The notes under the pieces: model-generated
Seen by the model: the letters and a program-made list of their open reading frames with translations, nothing else
Told to the model about the DNA's origin: nothing
Database searches by the model: none
Part shown: piece after piece, positions 55,663 to 64,000 of the stretch
Position numbering within the stretch: position 1 is the stretch's first letter
Layout: each line of letters opens with the position of its first letter
Origin: Shimia aestuarii
GTDB lineage: Bacteria > Pseudomonadota > Alphaproteobacteria > Rhodobacterales > Rhodobacteraceae
DNA: 64,000 bases
Direction of reading: 5' to 3'
NCBI RefSeq assembly: GCF_900114635.1
Contig: NZ_FOTQ01000010.1
Location: 39,115 to 103,114, forward strand
Position numbers and translations under genes: made by a program

Positions 55663-57789
55663 TCAGGCCTCGGCCAGTTCTTTGCGAGACTCGGCCTGAC
55701 CCTGCTCTGTCGCCGCATCTGCGGTGAGAACATAAACGCCGCTGTCATGCAGATTGACGGTCCAGCCAGGCTCGACCACGATGGTGGTCGTGACCTCTTC
55801 GATCACGGCGGGTCCGTGCAACGTGTCACCGGCCCCCATGAGCGAGCCGTCATAAACCGGCGTGTCCTGGGCGATGCCGTCGGCGTTGAACACCATGGGG
55901 CGCGTGCCCTTCAGGGTTTCATGCGCCCCTTTACCCGCACCAATCTTCATGCGTTCCGGCTTGTCCACGTGACCCGCAATCGTGCTTTCCACGTTGACGA
56001 TTTCGACCGCGTTGTGCGGTTCGTCATAGGTGTAAAGCTCTTTGTGACGCGCGTGGAACGCGGCCTTGATGTCCTCGATCGTGGCCTCGGTCACTTCGAA
56101 CGGATCAATCTCGACCGTACATTCGTGCACCTGGCCCACATAACGCATATCAAGCGAGCGGCGGATTGAAATTCGCTCTTCCGAGAATCCATCACCTGCA
56201 AGGTCGACCTTGCCGCGCGCTTCAAGCGAGTTGAAAAGGTTGTCCAGCTTCTTGGCTGCTTCGGCCCCTTCCAAACGGATCGGTGCAGGCGCCATGTAGT
56301 TGTATTTGACGTCCGAAATGATCTGTCCATAAGCGCACAGACCCGAGGCCAGCTTGGAGATCAGCACTTTGGAAATGCCCATTTCACGCGCCAGCGCCGT
56401 TATGTGCGCACCGGTCGCGCCACCGGCACCCATCAGCACGAAGTCGCGCGGGTCATAGCCACGTTCGACCGACACCCGGCGGATGGCGTTGACCATGTTG
56501 TTGTTGACGATGGTGAACATGCCATACGCGGCTTTTTCGACCGAGATACCCAACGGGTCGGCGAGTTTCGTCTTGATCGCACCGCGGGCTTTGTCGACGT
56601 CCAGCGGCAGACGCCCACCAACAAGACCATCGGCATTCAGATAACCCAGCACAAGGTTGGCGTCGGTCGTGGTCGGGTTTTCACCGCCCTGTCCGTAACA
56701 GGCCGGTCCGGGTTCGGACCCTGCCGACTGCGGCCCCATCTGCATCAGGCCCATGGAGTCGATCCAGCCGATCGACCCGCCGCCCGCGCCAAGCGTCTCT
56801 ACCTGGATCATCGGGATGCCGATACGATAGCGCAGGAAGTCGATGTTCTTGTTGACGTTGGCCTGGCCGTCCTTGGTCAGCGTGATGTCGAACGATGTCC
56901 CGCCCATGTCACAGGTAATGATGTTCTTGTCACCCCATGGTTCCGCCACATCCAATGCTGCCTGAGGTGCCGAGGCCGGACCCGAGTTGATCGCATAAAC
57001 CGACTGGTCACTGACCACCTTGCCAAGCGCCAGACCGCCGTTCGACTGGAAGTAGCGCACAGGATGCTGGCTGCCCAATTCACGGAAATAGGCATCAATC
57101 GCTTCGACATAGCGCTGCAGGATCGGCGCCAGATAAGCATTCACGATTGCGGTCGAGGTGCGGGTGTATTCGCGCACCTGCGGATAAAGTTGGCTGCCCA
57201 CGGTCAAACGCACATCGGGCATCATTTCGCGCACGATCTCGGCGGCGCGGTTTTCATGCTCGGGGTGCAGCACCGACCAGACAAAGCTGATCGCAACCGA
57301 TTCAACACCTTCCGCGATGAAGTAACGGCAGGCGTCGCGCACATCTTCCTCGTTGATCGGTGTCTTCACCGACCCGTCCGAGATCACCCGCTCGCTGACC
57401 CCCTTACGCAGGTGACGCGGAACCAGCATAGTCGCGGGGGGGTAGTCCGGGTCATAGCGATAACCGTCTTCCTTGTGACCCAAGCGGATCTCGATGGAGT
57501 CCTCGTGCCCCTTGGTGGCAATCAGGCCGGTCTTGGCCCCGGTATGGGTGATCAGCGCGTTCAGGCCGACTGTGGTGCCGTTGATACACAGGTCCGAGTT
57601 GGACACGATCTCTTGCGCCGTCAACCCGGTTTCCTCGGTGATCAGTGCTAGGCCGTTTTTGATGGCCTTGGTCGGTTCTGTTGGGGTCGACAGCACCTTG
57701 AAAATCCGGGTTCCACCTTTTTTGTCGGCAAGGATGAAGTCAGTGAATGTGCCGCCGGCGTCGATGCCCAGACGATATTGGGTACGCAT
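55663..57789 (-). CDS. hyuA: hydantoinase/oxoprolinase subunit A (708 aa)
   Basis: ATP-dependent amidohydrolase subunit of the HyuA / 5-oxoprolinase / acetone carboxylase-beta family. The actin-like ATP site is visible as YRLGIDAGGTFTDFILAD at the N-terminus and TCDMGGTSFDITLTKDG in the middle, with LGAGGGSIGWIDSMG between; the C-terminal third is the hydantoinase_A tail. With HyuB it would cleave the ring amide of a hydantoin, oxoproline or similar lactam at the cost of ATP. It does not resemble the zinc-dependent dihydropyrimidinases. Length fits N-methylhydantoinase A. Confidence 0.92.
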   Translation of the reverse strand: MRTQYRLGIDAGGTFTDFILADKKGGTRIFKVLSTPTEPTKAIKNGLALITEETGLTAQEIVSNSDLCINGTTVGLNALITHTGAKTGLIATKGHEDSIEIRLGHKEDGYRYDPDYPPATMLVPRHLRKGVSERVISDGSVKTPINEEDVRDACRYFIAEGVESVAISFVWSVLHPEHENRAAEIVREMMPDVRLTVGSQLYPQVREYTRTSTAIVNAYLAPILQRYVEAIDAYFRELGSQHPVRYFQSNGGLALGKVVSDQSVYAINSGPASAPQAALDVAEPWGDKNIITCDMGGTSFDITLTKDGQANVNKNIDFLRYRIGIPMIQVETLGAGGGSIGWIDSMGLMQMGPQSAGSEPGPACYGQGGENPTTTDANLVLGYLNADGLVGGRLPLDVDKARGAIKTKLADPLGISVEKAAYGMFTIVNNNMVNAIRRVSVERGYDPRDFVLMGAGGATGAHITALAREMGISKVLISKLASGLCAYGQIISDVKYNYMAPAPIRLEGAEAAKKLDNLFNSLEARGKVDLAGDGFSEERISIRRSLDMRYVGQVHECTVEIDPFEVTEATIEDIKAAFHARHKELYTYDEPHNAVEIVNVESTIAGHVDKPERMKIGAGKGAHETLKGTRPMVFNADGIAQDTPVYDGSLMGAGDTLHGPAVIEEVTTTIVVEPGWTVNLHDSGVYVLTADAATEQGQAESRKELAEA

Positions 57790-57815
57790 AGTAATATTCC
57801 TTTCTGTCAGGAGCT

Positions 57816-59567
57816 TCAGGCCGCCGCGCGGGCTTTGGCAGTGGCGTCTTCGTCGATGGAAAGCGTGTCGGCGTCAGCAATCACCACGCCGTAGTCCAGC
57901 CGCGCGCCCTCGATCGACACAAGGCCATTGCGGACATCCTCGACCACCTTCAGGGGGTCACGCTCAAACGGGTTGCCAAAGCCGCCGCCGCCGGGATTGA
58001 GGTTGGCTGCGATCTCGCCGGGTTTGATGGTTTCGATCACGTTGTCGGTAATGATCTGGGTTTCCCCGTCGCGGGTGATTTCAAGACGGCCAACCTTTTT
58101 GTGCACCATTTCGGATTTTGCCCCGGCGGCGCCCATGGCCGGAATGCGGCGGCCTTCCCCGAAGGTCACCAGCGTCATGTCTGTGTCCAGCGGCTCGACT
58201 GCCCAGCGTGTGCCCGAACCTCCACGGAACTTGCCTGCGCCGCCGCTGTCTTCCATCAACCCATATTCGTGGATGATGATCGGATAGCTGTGCTCGAGCA
58301 TCTCGATGTCGCCCGAGGTCAGCGCTCCGAAACAGCACTCGGGCCCGCAGGCGTGCCAGCCGTCCTGGCTGGCCGTGGCCCCTGCCCCCGAAATGATCGA
58401 GGCCAGCACCATGGTGACGTATTCTTCGTCATGGCGGCTGTCCCACCCGGCAATGTTGCAGCCATTGGCATGGCCCCAGCTGGCAGACACCTTGTCGGGC
58501 GCGGCCTGTTCAAAGGCGAGGCGCACGGCATCAGTCAGCGTTTCCATCGGCGTGGTGGTGCAGTTCATATGCGGCGCGGGCGATTGGGCGTTGCACAACG
58601 TGCCCTTTTTGCCCATGTCCACAGTCACGTTCCGATAAAGCCCCTCGTTATAAGGCGGTGGCAGTTGGGCGAACATCATCAGGCCCAGATAGACTCCGGA
58701 ATAGGAGTTGCCCTCGTAAGAGTTGATGAAATAGGGCACCTGCGGTGGGCTTTCGATCTCGATGTGGCAGCTGTCGCCCTTGATGGTGACAGTCGCCGTG
58801 ATGTCGAAATCCCCAAAACCGTGACCTGCATCTTCCAGAACGGCCGTACCGGAATAGGTCCCGTCCGGTACTTGCGCGATCAGACCGTTCATGTGCGCAT
58901 TCGCCATGTCGAGCAGTTCGGCAATGCACTCCTGAACAGTATCTTTGCCGTACTTGTCCATCAGCGCGATCAGGTTGCGCGCCCCCACTTGGCACGCCCC
59001 AATGAGTGCGTTGAAATCACCTTCCTGGTCGCGACGCGCGCGCATGTTGGTGAGAAGCATGTTCATGATGTCGTTGCGCGGAACACCCTTGTCCCACAAC
59101 TTGATCGGCGGAATCCGCAGACCTTCGGCAAAGATCTCTTTAGCTTCGGGGTTATAGCCCGCAGGCACAGGACCGCCGATATCCGTCAGGTGGCCCTTGC
59201 AGACCGTCCAGAAAACCAGCTCGCCTTCATAAAACACCGGGTAGTACATGCAGGTGTCGATGATGTGGCTGCCGCCATAAGCCGGATCGTTATGAAGGAT
59301 GAGATCGCCTTCGTGGATATCGCCCTCAAAGAAACCCGCAACCGATTTCATGGCTGGGATCAGCGACCCAAGGTGAATAGGAATGTCCTGACCCTGCAGG
59401 ATCATTTCGGGCGTGTGGTTGAACAACGCCGTCGAATAATCATGCGCCAGGTTGAAGACAGAGCTGCGCGCGGTCTTTTCCAGGGCCAGCGTCATCTCGC
59501 GCTGTGTTGTTTCCAATACGCCCCGCACCACGGAAAGTGTGATGGGGTCAACTTGTCTCTTAGCCAT
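57816..59567 (-). CDS. hyuB: hydantoinase/oxoprolinase subunit B (583 aa)
   Basis: Large partner of HyuA. It begins MAKRQVDPITLSVVRGVLETTQREMTLALEKTA and contains LHNDPAYGGSHIIDTCMYYPVFYEGELVFWTVCKGHLTDIGG (read in parts), LRIPPIKLWDKGVPRNDI and NLNPGGGGFGNPFERDP, all typical of HyuB. It is the first gene of the seven-gene operon. The ATG at 59567 has GAGG upstream; a longer frame to 59666 enters the regulatory repeats and is rejected. Confidence 0.92.
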   Translation of the reverse strand: MAKRQVDPITLSVVRGVLETTQREMTLALEKTARSSVFNLAHDYSTALFNHTPEMILQGQDIPIHLGSLIPAMKSVAGFFEGDIHEGDLILHNDPAYGGSHIIDTCMYYPVFYEGELVFWTVCKGHLTDIGGPVPAGYNPEAKEIFAEGLRIPPIKLWDKGVPRNDIMNMLLTNMRARRDQEGDFNALIGACQVGARNLIALMDKYGKDTVQECIAELLDMANAHMNGLIAQVPDGTYSGTAVLEDAGHGFGDFDITATVTIKGDSCHIEIESPPQVPYFINSYEGNSYSGVYLGLMMFAQLPPPYNEGLYRNVTVDMGKKGTLCNAQSPAPHMNCTTTPMETLTDAVRLAFEQAAPDKVSASWGHANGCNIAGWDSRHDEEYVTMVLASIISGAGATASQDGWHACGPECCFGALTSGDIEMLEHSYPIIIHEYGLMEDSGGAGKFRGGSGTRWAVEPLDTDMTLVTFGEGRRIPAMGAAGAKSEMVHKKVGRLEITRDGETQIITDNVIETIKPGEIAANLNPGGGGFGNPFERDPLKVVEDVRNGLVSIEGARLDYGVVIADADTLSIDEDATAKARAAA

Positions 59568-59840
59568 TCGTTCTGGTCCTCTGCATGGGTGCAGAAAAGC
59601 CGCCTGACGGGTGTGGTTGTTTTTCCCCGATCCGGCGTGCTCCTCCTGCACGTCGATCACATGCAACCAGCTTGTCTCAGCGCGTCGCGGCGGTCTTGAC
59701 GATCAGCGCAAGAGCGTTTGCAGATTTGCGCAGAACAATTTGTCACACAGCGCAGAACTGTTTGCCGCTGAGCGCAGAGTGGCCAATTTCCTTTGTTTTA
59801 TTGATCCTTTGGACTATGCTTTCCGACGGGAGGAACGCAT
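59568..59840. promoter_or_regulatory. divergent regulatory region hyuB / araC-type gene
   Basis: 273 bp with both promoters. The striking content is the four-unit 22-bp repeat array at 59705-59787. The regulator has GGGAGGAA before its ATG; TATGCT at about 59814 is a possible -10 for it. Confidence 0.6.
59705..59787 (+). repeat. four direct repeats with an exact 22-bp period
   Basis: Units start at 59705, 59727, 59749 and 59771: AGCGCAAGAGCGTTTGC, TGCGCAGAACAATTTGT, AGCGCAGAACTGTTTGC and AGCGCAGAGTGGCC. All share GCGCA at the left, and the first three share TTTG at the right. The 22-bp step equals about two helical turns, as for AraC/XylS-family direct-repeat sites. Confidence 0.88.
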
Positions 59841-60794
59841 ATGACCGCCGAGCTCACATTCTCGACGGCCACGACTGAGCCGCAGCACCGCTCCAGCAAA
59901 TGGAACGCGGTGGTCAATGACTCGTACTTTCCTCTCGAGCTTCAGTTTCGTGATCCGATCCATTTCAACGGCCAACTCAGCCGCATGTCCATGGGCCATG
60001 TCGCAATGTCCCGCCTGACATCGGACCCTTTGAGCTACGAGCGTCGGCGCGCGCATATTCGTGACACGCACGAGGGCGAATACCTGATCACCCTACCCCG
60101 GGCGACCTCGGTCGAATTCCGCCAAATGGGGCGCGAGGTGCGTTGTGATCCGGGCGGCTTCATCCTTGAACGTGGCGACGAGCCGTACCGGTTCCTTTAT
60201 GAAAAGCCCAATGATCTGTTTGTTCTGAAGGTTGGACGTAAGGCGCTTGAAGAACGCGTGCGGCAACCCGACCGGTTTTGCGCCCAGGTGTTCAACGCCA
60301 CAACGGGCACGGCGGGCTTGTTTGCCTCGATGGTGGACCAAGCTCATTCAAGACTCGCAGACCTTGGACCCGCAGCAAGCGAAACCGTGGGTCGCCAGCT
60401 TTTGGAACTGCTCGGCTTGGCGCTTGATGAAACCGCCGACGCCAGCACCAGCAACCTTTCAGCGGTTCGCTCAGCACACATCGCGCGGGTTGAGAAATTC
60501 ATTCGGGAGAACCTGAAAAACCCAGACCTGTCGCCAGATCTGATCTCAGAAAGATGCGGTATCTCGAAACGCTACCTGCACGACCTTTTCAAGGACGTGA
60601 ACGGCACGGTCAGCCAGCAAATCCGCGATCAACGGTTGATTGCGGCGCGCGATCGCCTGGCCTCGGCACCGGGCCTACCGATTGCGGAAGTGTCCTATCG
60701 TTTCGGTTTCTCAGATCAGGCGCAATTCTCGCGCTTGTTCAAGAACAAGTTCGGGATCACACCGTCTGCATTCAAATCCGAAATCAGCGGATAG
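59841..60794 (+). CDS. AraC/XylS-family transcriptional activator (317 aa)
   Basis: N-terminal ligand or dimer domain of the AraC_binding_2 type (DSYFPLELQFRDPIHFNGQL region) and a C-terminal double helix-turn-helix from about 215: VEKFIRENLKNPDLSPDLI, ERCGISKRYLHDLFKDVNG, then VSYRFGFSDQAQFSRLFKNKFG. It is divergent from hyuB and is the obvious regulator of that operon, with the 22-bp repeats as its candidate sites. The ligand is presumably the imported cyclic amide or its product. Confidence 0.9.
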   Translation: MTAELTFSTATTEPQHRSSKWNAVVNDSYFPLELQFRDPIHFNGQLSRMSMGHVAMSRLTSDPLSYERRRAHIRDTHEGEYLITLPRATSVEFRQMGREVRCDPGGFILERGDEPYRFLYEKPNDLFVLKVGRKALEERVRQPDRFCAQVFNATTGTAGLFASMVDQAHSRLADLGPAASETVGRQLLELLGLALDETADASTSNLSAVRSAHIARVEKFIRENLKNPDLSPDLISERCGISKRYLHDLFKDVNGTVSQQIRDQRLIAARDRLASAPGLPIAEVSYRFGFSDQAQFSRLFKNKFGITPSAFKSEISG

Positions 60795-60844
60795 CGCGAC
60801 GGCCTTCGCCCCGGACAGGGCGAAGGCCCATTTTCAACTCCGTA

Positions 60845-62293
60845 TCAAAGCCCCTTGGAGCGGTAGCTGTCGGCAATCCTTTCGATCGACACGCAATAGG
60901 CTGCCGTTCTCAGGTCCCCGATATCGGGCCGCACATGCCACAACGCGCGGATGGATTGATAGGCGCTCCGCATCGTGTCATCGAGACCGGAACGCACAAG
61001 CTCAAGCTCATCAGCGCCGCGCAGGTACCGCGACTTGAAATCCGCCGACAATTCCCAGGGCGTTCCAATCGCTTTGGACAATCGCTCCAGTTCGTCCACA
61101 ACAAGCTGATGTCGGGCTTCTTCCTGGCGCCTCTGCATGCGTCCGAACTTGATATGGCTCAAGTTCTTGACCCATTCAAAATAGCTGACGGTCACACCCC
61201 CGGCATTGGCATAGAGGTCCGGAATGATCACCGTGCCTTTCGCCCGCAGAACTTCATTGGCGTGGAATGTGATCGGCCCGTTGGCTGCCTCGATGATCAG
61301 GGGCGCCTTGATACGCGCTGCGTTGTGCTGATTGATCACACCTTCAAGGGCTGCCGGGATGAGGATTTCGCAGTCCTCTTCAAGCAGGACCGGAGCATTC
61401 TCGACGTAGAGGGCATCGGGAAACCCGGTCACTCCGCCATGTTGCAGGATCCACTGACGCACAGCCTCGACATCCAGCCCGCTCTCGCTGAACAGACCGC
61501 CATCATGCTCTAGAATGGCAATGATCTTGGCGCCATCTTCTTCGGACAGGAACTTGGCCGCGTGATAACCCACGTTACCCAACCCTTGAACAATCACCCG
61601 TTTTCCGTCGAGCGATCCTTGCAAACCGGCGCGTGCCACGTCTTCAGGATGTCGGAAGAACTCACGCAGGCCATATTGCACGCCACGCCCCGTCGCTTCG
61701 ACCCGGCCTTCGATTCCGCCCGCAGAAACCGGTTTTCCTGTCACACAGGCTTGGGCGTTGATGTCGGTCGTGTTCATGCGCGCATACTGGTCGGCAATCC
61801 ACGCCATTTCTCGTTCACCCGTCCCCATGTCGGGGGCGGGCACATTCTGTGACGGATGGATCAGGTCTCGCTTTGCGAGTTCATAGGCAAACCTGCGCGT
61901 GATGCGCTCAAGCTCTTCCTCGCTGTATTGACGCGGATCGATGCAAAGGCCGCCTTTTGAGCCACCAAAGGGCGCCTCAACCAACGCACATTTGTAGGTC
62001 ATCAGCGACGCCAGCGCTTCGACTTCGTCCCGGTTCACATCCAGCGAATAGCGGATTCCCCCCTTCACCGGCTCCATATGTTCGGAATGTACCGAACGGT
62101 AGCCGGTAAAGGTTTCAATCCCGCCTCGCAGCCGGACACCAAAGCGCACGGTATAGGTGGCGTTGCAGACGCGAATCTTCTGCTCAAGACCCGGCGAAAG
62201 GTTCAGGAACTGGACCGCCCTGTCGAACATGTGATCGACAGAGGCGCTGAAGCCATGTTCCACGAGCGGATCGGGAATCTGTACGTGTTCCAT
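60845..62293 (-). CDS. gdhA: glutamate dehydrogenase, Glu/Leu/Phe/Val family (482 aa)
   Basis: Oxidative deamination of glutamate to 2-oxoglutarate or the reverse. [20 protein letters not shown] binds substrate, [14 protein letters not shown] carries the catalytic Lys, [16 protein letters not shown] follows, and [16 protein letters not shown] is the Rossmann loop. At 482 residues it is longer than the usual 420-450-residue enzymes, mainly at the C-terminus. The start is seven bases past the etfA stop and its ribosome site GAGGGT overlaps that stop, so translation is coupled. Coenzyme choice cannot be read reliably. Confidence 0.95.
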   Translation of the reverse strand: MEHVQIPDPLVEHGFSASVDHMFDRAVQFLNLSPGLEQKIRVCNATYTVRFGVRLRGGIETFTGYRSVHSEHMEPVKGGIRYSLDVNRDEVEALASLMTYKCALVEAPFGGSKGGLCIDPRQYSEEELERITRRFAYELAKRDLIHPSQNVPAPDMGTGEREMAWIADQYARMNTTDINAQACVTGKPVSAGGIEGRVEATGRGVQYGLREFFRHPEDVARAGLQGSLDGKRVIVQGLGNVGYHAAKFLSEEDGAKIIAILEHDGGLFSESGLDVEAVRQWILQHGGVTGFPDALYVENAPVLLEEDCEILIPAALEGVINQHNAARIKAPLIIEAANGPITFHANEVLRAKGTVIIPDLYANAGGVTVSYFEWVKNLSHIKFGRMQRRQEEARHQLVVDELERLSKAIGTPWELSADFKSRYLRGADELELVRSGLDDTMRSAYQSIRALWHVRPDIGDLRTAAYCVSIERIADSYRSKGL

Positions 62294-62300
62294 GACACCC

Positions 62301-63227
62301 TCACAGTTTGTCGGTGAGTTCTGGTACGGCTGCGAAGAGGTCTGCGACGAGGCCGAAGTCTGCGACCTGGAAGATCGGGGCTTCTTCGTCCTTGTTGATC
62401 GCGACGATGATCTTCGAATCCTTCATGCCCGCGAGGTGCTGGATGGCGCCCGAGATGCCCACGGCGATGTAGAGCTCGGGGGCGACGACCTTGCCGGTCT
62501 GACCCACCTGCCAGTCGTTCGGAGCGTAGCCCGAATCCACGGCAGCGCGCGACGCGCCAACGGCGGCGCCCAGCTTGTCGGCCAGTTTCTCGATCAGGGC
62601 AAAGTCCTCTTCCGAACCCACGCCACGGCCACCCGACACGACAACGCCGGCCGAGGTCAGTTCGGGGCGGTCGCTTTCGGCAACCTTGTCTTCGACCCAT
62701 TCCGACAGACCCGGATTTGCGGCCGCACCAACGGTTTCGACCGAAGCGGATCCGCCTTCACCGGCCGCGTCAAAGGTCGAGGTCCGGAAGGTGATGACCT
62801 TCTTGGCGTCGTTCGACTTGACCGTCTGCATCGCGTTGCCGGCATAGATCGGGCGCACGAAGGTGTTGGCGTCGACCACGTCGGTGGCTTCCGAGATCAC
62901 CATCACGTCCAACAACGCGGCCACGCGGGGCATCACGTTCTTGGCGTCGGTGGTGGCGGGGGCCACGATGTGCTCGTAATCGCCGGCCAGCGACACGATC
63001 AGCGCGGCGGTGGATTCCGCGAGGCGATGACCCAGCGAGGCGTCTTCGGCGACCAGAACCTTGGCCACGCCGTCGATCTTGGCAGCGGCTTCGCCCGCCG
63101 CTGCGGCAGAGGCGCCCGCGGCCAGAACGGTCACGTCACCCAGCGCCTTGGACGCGGTGACAGCCTTGGCGGTGGCGTCCAGCGCCAGTTCGCCATTGTT
63201 GACTTCTGCGAGAAGAAGAACAGCCAT
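62301..63227 (-). CDS. etfA: electron transfer flavoprotein alpha subunit (308 aa)
   Basis: FAD-binding subunit of ETF, which passes electrons from acyl-CoA and other dehydrogenases to ETF-ubiquinone oxidoreductase. The FAD domain is visible as [41 protein letters not shown] and [18 protein letters not shown]. It starts at the last base of the etfB stop region and precedes gdhA. It would serve the acyl-CoA dehydrogenases at 10.8-13.1 kb among others. Confidence 0.97.
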   Translation of the reverse strand: MAVLLLAEVNNGELALDATAKAVTASKALGDVTVLAAGASAAAAGEAAAKIDGVAKVLVAEDASLGHRLAESTAALIVSLAGDYEHIVAPATTDAKNVMPRVAALLDVMVISEATDVVDANTFVRPIYAGNAMQTVKSNDAKKVITFRTSTFDAAGEGGSASVETVGAAANPGLSEWVEDKVAESDRPELTSAGVVVSGGRGVGSEEDFALIEKLADKLGAAVGASRAAVDSGYAPNDWQVGQTGKVVAPELYIAVGISGAIQHLAGMKDSKIIVAINKDEEAPIFQVADFGLVADLFAAVPELTDKL

Positions 63228-63985
63228 TACACAGCCCCCGCTTCTTTGAGTTTTGCAACCAGTTCGTCGACCGAACCCACCACGATCCCGGCGGCACGCT
63301 CGGCCGGTTCCTCGGTTTTCACGATTTCAAGACGCGGGGAGACGTCGACGCCGTAATCGGCAGCGGTTTTCTCATCCAGCGGCTTTTTCTTGGCCTTCAT
63401 GATGTTCGGCAGCGACGCATAGCGCGGCTCGTTCAGGCGCAGGTCGACGGTGATGATGGTCGGGGTCGACACCTTGATGGTCTGCAGACCGCCATCCACT
63501 TCGCGGGTCACGACGGCGGTGTCGCCGTCGATGTCCACGTCCGAGGCAAAGGTCGCTTGCGACCAGCCCAAGAGCGCCGACAGCATCTGGCCGGTGGCGT
63601 TCATGTCGTTGTCGATCGCCTGCTTGCCGCAGAGCACCAGACCGGGGGCCTCTTCCTCGACGATCTTGGCAAGGATCTTGGCAACCGCCAGCGGCTCAAC
63701 ATCGGTGTGCACGTCATCCGCAGCAACCACCAGGATCGCACGGTCCGCGCCCATCGCCAGCGCCGTGCGCAGCGTTTCCTGGGCCTGCTTGACGCCGATC
63801 GACACGGCCACAACTTCTTCGGCCTTGCCGGCCTCTTTCAGGCGGATCGCCTCTTCAACGGCAATCTCGTCGAACGGGTTCATCGACATCTTCACGTTGG
63901 CGAGATCAACTCCGCTCCCGTCCGCCTTAACACGAACCTTCACGTTGTAGTCAATCACGCGCTTCACAGGCACAAGTACCTTCAT
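63227..63985 (-). CDS. etfB: electron transfer flavoprotein beta subunit (252 aa)
   Basis: AMP-binding partner of EtfA. It begins [28 protein letters not shown] and contains [18 protein letters not shown] and the ETF-beta signature [27 protein letters not shown] lies 10 bases before the ATG at 63985, 15 bases from the window edge, so the promoter is outside. First gene of etfB-etfA-gdhA. Confidence 0.97.
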   Translation of the reverse strand: MKVLVPVKRVIDYNVKVRVKADGSGVDLANVKMSMNPFDEIAVEEAIRLKEAGKAEEVVAVSIGVKQAQETLRTALAMGADRAILVVAADDVHTDVEPLAVAKILAKIVEEEAPGLVLCGKQAIDNDMNATGQMLSALLGWSQATFASDVDIDGDTAVVTREVDGGLQTIKVSTPTIITVDLRLNEPRYASLPNIMKAKKKPLDEKTAADYGVDVSPRLEIVKTEEPAERAAGIVVGSVDELVAKLKEAGAV

Positions 63986-64000
63986 CGGCGGTAGACTCCT

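Noticed and set aside
59568..59666. Longer N-terminus of HyuB
   Set aside because: The extra 33 residues have no similarity to the family start, and ATG 59567 begins the conserved DPITLSVVRG region.

Overview
The window reads as chromosomal DNA of a marine Roseobacter-group bacterium (Alphaproteobacteria, Rhodobacterales). The reasons are: high-GC, tightly packed genes; the block ubiB-ubiE / mutM-enoyl-CoA hydratase-rpsT-dnaA-dnaN-recF-gyrB; two LivFGHM-type ABC uptake operons; the five-step histidine route with HutF and HutG; a bacterial voltage-gated sodium-channel homologue; and a reductive-dehalogenase-like iron-sulfur protein. The species cannot be fixed from the sequence alone. I saw no tRNA, rRNA, CRISPR array, prophage or insertion sequence.

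Layout. 0-4 kb: a CHCC zinc-finger protein, an orphan ABC ATPase, a GT14-like glycosyltransferase and a divergent sulfotransferase. 4-14 kb: an acyl-acid uptake and activation regulon, made of livHMGF, an acyl-CoA ligase and a binding protein in one operon, a two-gene acyl-CoA dehydrogenase operon, and a divergent TetR regulator. The same CATAC-N6-GTATG palindrome lies in front of both operons. 14-31.5 kb: housekeeping and accessory genes, namely a PfkB sugar/adenosine kinase, nth, a small charged exported protein, a sodium channel, a porin, an Ada-like alkyltransferase, an OmpA-family lipoprotein, an FMN reductase, a VOC protein, a hot-dog hydratase, a split MnmC pair, a DMT exporter, a lytic transglycosylase, dapA, a DUF3604 protein and a dehalogenase-like protein. 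31.6-43.4 kb: quinone biosynthesis, DNA repair and the dnaA-dnaN-recF-gyrB replication cluster.

43.5-64 kb: nitrogen catabolism. hutIHGU and hutFC diverge from a 70-bp region with two near-identical HutC-type operators 21 bp apart. Next comes a seven-gene operon (hyuB-hyuA-livG-livF-livH-livM-binding protein) for ATP-dependent opening of an imported cyclic amide. It is divergent from an AraC-family regulator, and four direct repeats at an exact 22-bp period lie between them. An etfB-etfA-gdhA operon follows. Histidine breakdown yields glutamate, ATP-dependent lactamases of the hyu family can yield glutamate or carbamoyl amino acids, and GdhA oxidises glutamate to 2-oxoglutarate, so the three clusters may form one physiological unit.

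Non-coding structure is the less expected part. Besides the three operator systems, a 22-nt motif appears four times just downstream of genes and always in the direction of the preceding gene. Two copies face each other around a 150-bp segment with a tiny ORF and a 10-bp inverted repeat. A near-duplicated terminator cassette flanks the small charged exported protein, and three 11-bp tandem repeats precede rpsT. Start codons were chosen mainly from ribosome-binding sites and from overlap with neighbours. Functions rest on recognised motifs, not on database searches.
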